A program made the position numbers and the translations under genes. A stretch of 64,000 nucleotides of DNA, taken from Brevibacterium jeotgali. Its GTDB lineage: Bacteria; Actinomycetota; Actinomycetes; Actinomycetales; Brevibacteriaceae. Below, in pieces: positions 60,328-64,000 of the stretch. The notes beneath the pieces are model-generated. The model was not told the DNA's origin. It worked only from the letters and a program-made list of their open reading frames with translations, and did not search any database. How positions within the stretch are numbered: the stretch's first letter is position 1; each line of letters starts with the position of its first letter. Location of the stretch: assembly GCF_900169175.1 (NCBI RefSeq), contig NZ_FXZM01000007.1:62001-126000 (forward strand), read 5' to 3'.

Positions 60328-61907
60328 AGTCGCTCCGCCTTCCCGTCGAGCACGAGGTCCCGCGTGGCCGGTCTGCGGATCTTGCCTCCCACAGTGCGGG
60401 GCAGTGCGTCGACCCGGAACCAGCGCCGCGGGACGTACTGAGGTGCGAGGCGCTCCTGGACGTGCTCGCGCAGCGCGTCCTTCGTGGGAGCCTCGCTCGT
60501 CTCCGCCTCGACGACCAGTGCGATCACCGCGCCCAGCGCCGGGTCCGGCAGGGGCACAGCACACACGTCGGTCAGGCCGACCACGTCGTCGAAGGCGCGT
60601 TCGACCTCGGGCAGGGCGACCTTGTGGCCCCCGGTGACCGCGATGTCCCCGGCCCTGCCCACGAGCTCCAGCCGGTCATCGACGATCCGGCCCTGGTCGT
60701 GGACGGTCGCCCAGCCGTCCGGTCCCACCAGGACCTCGTCGGTCGTGCCCGCGAGGTAGCCCGTGGAGCAGGCGGCCGCGCGGATCCAGAGAGCGCCGAT
60801 CTCACCCTCGGATGCGATGTCGCCGGATTCCTCGCGGATCTGCGCGTCGATGCCGTCGTAGATGCTGATGAGTGTCCCATCGCCGTCCCGGCTGTCACCG
60901 ATGAAGCCGATCTCTGCGGCGCCGTAGTAGCTGATGAGCCGGACATGGGGCAGCACCTGTGCGAGCCCGTCGCGGATCGCCGCGGGCAGGTTCGCCCCAC
61001 CGGTCACGACGAGCTCGAGGCGCGCGAAGCGTTCGGGGGCGCGGCGGGCAGCGTCCGTGAGGGCGCGGACCACGGCGGGCACGACGACCACGCGGGTGAT
61101 CGACTCCTCGTCGATGCGGCGGGCGAGGGCCAGAGGATCGAATCCGTCGGCGACATGGACGCTGCCGCCCGTGACCATGCATTCGACGACCGCATAGAGG
61201 GTGAGGCTGTACGAGACCGGCCCGGGCGCCAGCGTGGCGACGCCGGGGAACGGCTCGAGGTGCGCGGTGGAGACCGCTGCGTTCGCCCGGTACTGGTCGC
61301 GGGTCTTGAGGAATGCCTTCGGATTGCTCGTGGTGCCGGAGGAGAAGAGCATGAGGAACGCCTCGTCGCCGTCCCGCACCGCGGGGCCCTCCGGTCGCGG
61401 TCCGGTCCGTCGGTCCACGGACGGGGCGTCGGCGGACTCCGACACCGCGCCGGCCGGGGCCTCGCCCAGCTCGTCGATGCGACGCGCGAAGTCGTCGAGG
61501 CCGATCACCGTCCCCGTCCACCCCCGGTCCTCCAGCGCGGGGGCCAGATCCTCGGTGTCGGTGACGACGAGCCCGATCCCCGTCGTGACGATGACGTCGA
61601 GGCGGTGCTCGAGCGGCCACCGCGGGTCGATCGTCGCGGACACCGCCCGGAATCCGGCGAGCCCAGCGACGAAGCGGGCGGTCGCGAACGCCGATTCCGC
61701 GCTGATGGCCGCGATCGGGATGCCGCGGGTCTCCGGGGCCGGTGCCGGTGGATGCCCCTGCGCGCGGTGGAGGCCGTCGACGACGGCGAAGAGTCGCGCG
61801 GAGTCCGCGATGAGTTCGCGATACGTGAGGCTCTCACGCTCACCGACGATCGCCGGCCGTTCAGGATGCCGCTCGGCCGTCTCCAGCATCGCCTGAGTCA
61901 TCGGCAC
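60324..61907 (-). CDS. AMP-dependent acyl-CoA/ACP ligase
   Basis: The 527-residue protein is an ANL-family adenylating enzyme. The phosphate loop FSSGTTSNPKAFLKT, the adenine motif SYYGAAEIGFIG, the hinge DRLELVGRAGDIAVTGGHKV and the C-terminal lysine in GGKIRRPATRD are all present. It activates a carboxylic acid as an acyl-adenylate and passes it to CoA or a carrier. It is the first gene of a three-gene overlapping unit with the KAS and the dehydrogenase. The start is the GTG at 61907 or the ATG two codons later. Confidence 0.87.
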   Translation of the reverse strand: MPMTQAMLETAERHPERPAIVGERESLTYRELIADSARLFAVVDGLHRAQGHPPAPAPETRGIPIAAISAESAFATARFVAGLAGFRAVSATIDPRWPLEHRLDVIVTTGIGLVVTDTEDLAPALEDRGWTGTVIGLDDFARRIDELGEAPAGAVSESADAPSVDRRTGPRPEGPAVRDGDEAFLMLFSSGTTSNPKAFLKTRDQYRANAAVSTAHLEPFPGVATLAPGPVSYSLTLYAVVECMVTGGSVHVADGFDPLALARRIDEESITRVVVVPAVVRALTDAARRAPERFARLELVVTGGANLPAAIRDGLAQVLPHVRLISYYGAAEIGFIGDSRDGDGTLISIYDGIDAQIREESGDIASEGEIGALWIRAAACSTGYLAGTTDEVLVGPDGWATVHDQGRIVDDRLELVGRAGDIAVTGGHKVALPEVERAFDDVVGLTDVCAVPLPDPALGAVIALVVEAETSEAPTKDALREHVQERLAPQYVPRRWFRVDALPRTVGGKIRRPATRDLVLDGKAERL

Positions 61908-62081
61908 GTGCGGACCCCCTCATCGTCGACCGTCCCGGATGGACCTCGCCCACGGGACGGGTGGTGACCCGTGCGGATGCATCTGGTTCCGCACGGACAC
62001 CGCCCAGTCTAGGGAGTCGGCTCGACGTCTCACGGTGCGGTCCGTCACGCGACGACTCGAGAGCGACCCGGCCGGCCGGGA

Positions 62082-62145
62082 GGCCGTGGGTCCACGAGGC
62101 CGTGGGACCTCGAGGACGTGGGACCGGGAGCGCGTGGGGTCCGCG
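62082..62145. repeat. Four imperfect 16-base tandem repeats
   Basis: Copies at 62082, 62098, 62114 and 62130 share the pattern GGCCGTGGGACCTCGA with 2-7 changes each. They lie between the MetQ-like gene and the ligase gene and may be regulatory or simply a slippage product. Confidence 0.6.
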
Positions 62146-62156
62146 CACCCCGCTGC

Positions 62157-62951
62157 TCAGAACGCTGGGCTGTTCTCGAACTCCTCGAGGACCGTCAGCA
62201 CCTGCTCGCTCGTGAATGCCTCCTTGAGTGCGGCGACCTCCGGTGAGTCCTGATTGTCCTCGCGGGACACGAGCGTCACTGCGAACTGCTCGTCCTCCTC
62301 GAAGGTCAGTCCGTCCTCGAACGGGCTCAGGTCTATCTGGTTCGCGAATGCCGGCAGGTTGAACACCGCGTCCGACTCCTCGTACGCCGCGTTGGCCTGG
62401 AGCAGTTCGACCTGGACGAACTCGAGGTCGCGGGGGTTGTCGGCGATGTCGTCGAGGTCGGCCTCGAACCGCTCGGCTTCGGGATCCAGCGTGAGGATCT
62501 CTGCATCGGCGAGCATCTGCAGAGCGCGCCCCAGGTTCGAGCTGTCCGCCGGGAGGGTGACGTGCCCCCCGTCGGGCAGCTCCTCGATCGAGTCGAGCTC
62601 CTGCGAGTAGAACGCGACGGCCGTGAGGTAGACCGGCTGCACACCGACGAGCGACGCGTCGTTGCCCTCGTTGAATTCCTCCATGAAGGGCACGTGCTGG
62701 ACGAAGTTCGCGTCGATCTCTCCCGCCTCGAGCATCGCATTGGGCTGCACGTAGTCGGCGACCTCGACCATCTCGATCTCGTAGCCGTCGCCGATCGCCT
62801 CGGCAGCCGCCTCGACGACATCCGTCATCGGCGGGGTGGCTGCGGCGACCTGGAGGGTCGTCGTTCCACCGTCACCGCCTGTGCCGCACCCGGACAGGGT
62901 GAGCGCGACGGCGGTCAGCGTGGCTGCGGGGAGGAGCGTGCGACGGGTCAT
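62157..62951 (-). CDS. MetQ-like substrate-binding lipoprotein
   Basis: The 264-residue protein has lipobox LSGC after a short signal peptide, and the NlpA/MetQ family layout with VVEVADYVQPNAMLEAGEIDANFVQHVPFMEEFN-type elements: VADYVQPNAML, then DANFVQHVPFM and the inner LPADSSNLGRALQML. Such proteins bind methionine or related amino acids for an ABC importer. The start was taken at MTRRT, with GAAGGA 8 bases upstream. It is the last gene of the unit after the permease and ATPase. Confidence 0.87.
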   Translation of the reverse strand: MTRRTLLPAATLTAVALTLSGCGTGGDGGTTTLQVAAATPPMTDVVEAAAEAIGDGYEIEMVEVADYVQPNAMLEAGEIDANFVQHVPFMEEFNEGNDASLVGVQPVYLTAVAFYSQELDSIEELPDGGHVTLPADSSNLGRALQMLADAEILTLDPEAERFEADLDDIADNPRDLEFVQVELLQANAAYEESDAVFNLPAFANQIDLSPFEDGLTFEEDEQFAVTLVSREDNQDSPEVAALKEAFTSEQVLTVLEEFENSPAF

Positions 62952-62986
62952 GGGGTCATTCCTTCGTGAGAGAGAACAGGGGATGG

Positions 62987-63658
62987 TCATCGTTTATCGA
63001 GAGCCCGGGAGATCAGGTGGCCTGCCGCCTGCAGGACCAGGACGGCGGCGATCGTGAGGACGATCGCCGTGTACATGAGGGTGAACTGATACTCCTGGTA
63101 GCCGTAGCGCAGCGCGAAGTCGCCGATCCCGCCTCCGCCGACGACGCCCAGGACGGTCGAGTACGAGACGAAGCTGATCGTCGCGGACGTGAGCGCGTAC
63201 ACCAGTCCGGAGCGGGCCTCGACGTAGAGGAACTTCGTCACCGTCTGCCAGAGGTTCGCTCCCATGGACCGGGCCGCCGTGAGGATGCCGCTGGGCAGCT
63301 CCAGCAGGATCTGCTCGACCAGGCGCGCGTAGATCGCGATCGCGACGAAGGCCAGGGGGAAGGACGCCGCGGTCGTTCCGAACGTCGTCCCGAACACCAT
63401 TCGCGTCACCGGGATCATGAAGACGACGAACAGCAGGAACGGGAAGGATCGCACGATGGTGACGTAGAGCTCCGCCGCGATCCAGACCCCGCGGTTCTCG
63501 ACGAGGCCGCCCCTGCGGGTCAGGAAGATCAGAGTGCCCAGCGGCAGGCCGAGCAGCACCGCCGCGACGATGGCGGCGAGCACCATCCAGCCCGTCTCCA
63601 CGAGCGCCTCGACGATCTTGTCGCCGGATTCCGCGAAGACGACGAGGATCTCGTTCAC
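62987..63658 (-). CDS. MetI-like ABC permease
   Basis: The 223-residue permease has five membrane segments and the EAA loop ARSMGANLWQTVTKFLYVEAR, with VRSFPFLLFVVFMIPVTRMV typical of MetI. The GTG start (VNEILVVF) has GGAGG upstream; a longer frame was rejected. It pairs with the ATPase upstream (13 bases away) and MetQ downstream (35 bases away) to import methionine or a relative. Confidence 0.88.
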   Translation of the reverse strand: MNEILVVFAESGDKIVEALVETGWMVLAAIVAAVLLGLPLGTLIFLTRRGGLVENRGVWIAAELYVTIVRSFPFLLFVVFMIPVTRMVFGTTFGTTAASFPLAFVAIAIYARLVEQILLELPSGILTAARSMGANLWQTVTKFLYVEARSGLVYALTSATISFVSYSTVLGVVGGGGIGDFALRYGYQEYQFTLMYTAIVLTIAAVLVLQAAGHLISRALDKR

Positions 63659-63671
63659 GCAAGCACCTCCG

Positions 63672-64000
63672 TCATTGAGTGAGCGCCTTCCGCGCGTGCT
63701 CCAGGTAGCTGCCGTCCGTGGCACGTCGTCGGCCGTTCACCGTCAGCGTCTCGCGCAGCCTCCCCCGCTCGAACACTGCCGCGCGATCGCAGATCGCCTT
63801 CGCCACGTCGAGTTCGTGGGTCACCACGACGATGGTGGTGCCGTACTCGTCGCGCGCATTCTGCAGGAGGCGCAGGATGTCTGCCGTCGTCGACGTGTCG
63901 AGTGCGGAGGTCGGCTCGTCTGCCAGGAGCACGGAGGGCCGGGCAGCCAGGGCCCTCGCGATCGCGACGCGCTGCTTCTCCCCGCCGGACAGCTGCGCCG
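63672..64000 (-). CDS. MetN-like ABC ATPase, 3' part only
   Basis: The gene enters from the right edge, so only the end of the ATPase is seen. It includes the signature [18 protein letters not shown], Walker [14 protein letters not shown] and H-loop [19 protein letters not shown]. The end is short after the H-loop, with no room for the C-terminal NIL/ACT-like domain that inhibits E. coli MetN when methionine is high. It is the first visible gene of the importer unit; anything upstream, such as a SAM riboswitch, is outside the window. Confidence 0.85.
   Translation of the reverse strand, partial: AQLSGGEKQRVAIARALAARPSVLLADEPTSALDTSTTADILRLLQNARDEYGTTIVVVTHELDVAKAICDRAAVFERGRLRETLTVNGRRRATDGSYLEHARKALTQ

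Overview
The window is high-GC DNA, densely coding, from an actinobacterium. The evidence is two LPXTG-type cell-wall proteins, a secreted transglycosylase-like protein typical of actinobacteria, DUF3817 and DUF4235 proteins, and many start codons placed 6-7 bases after a TANNNT -10 element (leaderless transcripts). A member of the Micrococcales is my best guess; the genus cannot be fixed from the sequence. No rRNA, tRNA or CRISPR array was recognised.

Layout. 1-2.9 kb is a patchy, probably acquired segment: an IS3-like transposase remnant, a broken DUF302 gene, then an intact sulfur/metal-stress module (CsoR/CstR-like repressor, tandem operators, rhodanese, TauE/SafE permease, thioredoxin) and a heme-oxygenase-like remnant. 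3.3-12.8 kb is housekeeping: secreted wall protein, SmtB-like regulator, FAD oxidoreductase, HhH-DUF1801 fusion, aminotransferase, semialdehyde dehydrogenase, glutamate-cysteine-ligase-like enzyme, M20 peptidase. 12.8-16.1 kb holds an ATPase coupled to a D-serine dehydratase-like gene, divergent from an NSAR/MenC-type enolase. 16.1-24.8 kb has an Ala-rich coiled-coil membrane protein, DUF3817, a wall-anchored M28 peptidase, a ferritin-like/VIT1 fusion, TetR, a class IV aminotransferase, DUF4235 and AroD. 25.3-28.7 kb is a complete glycine-betaine-type ABC importer.

30.4-40.4 kb is one long leftward operon. It carries a complete Mrp Na+/H+ antiporter (A-B fused, C, D, E, F, G) followed by a response regulator, a histidine kinase with no extracellular sensor, and a lipoprotein. 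All Mrp genes overlap by exactly 4 bases. Upstream lie dcd and an unknown gene. 42.3-46.2 kb is a three-gene operon of an LPXTG protein, a degenerate ABC ATPase that has lost every catalytic motif but kept TOBE-like domains, and a membrane-anchored extracytoplasmic protein. 46.3-51.5 kb holds an NHL/thioredoxin-like protein, YggS, a 3-hydroxyisobutyrate dehydrogenase family protein and a LysR regulator.

51.7-57.7 kb is a catabolic segment: orphan TRAP binding protein, acyl-CoA dehydrogenase, family III CoA-transferase, and a TetR regulator facing a 35-base near-perfect palindrome. It is bracketed by two decayed copies of a short-chain dehydrogenase that share a 93-base direct repeat. 57.7-61.9 kb is a tightly overlapped acyl-CoA ligase, ketoacyl synthase and acyl-CoA dehydrogenase operon. 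62.1-64 kb is a MetNIQ-type importer whose ATPase runs off the end of the window. Many intergenic spaces hold long GC-rich hairpins without T-tracts, several overlapping the stop codons of convergent genes.
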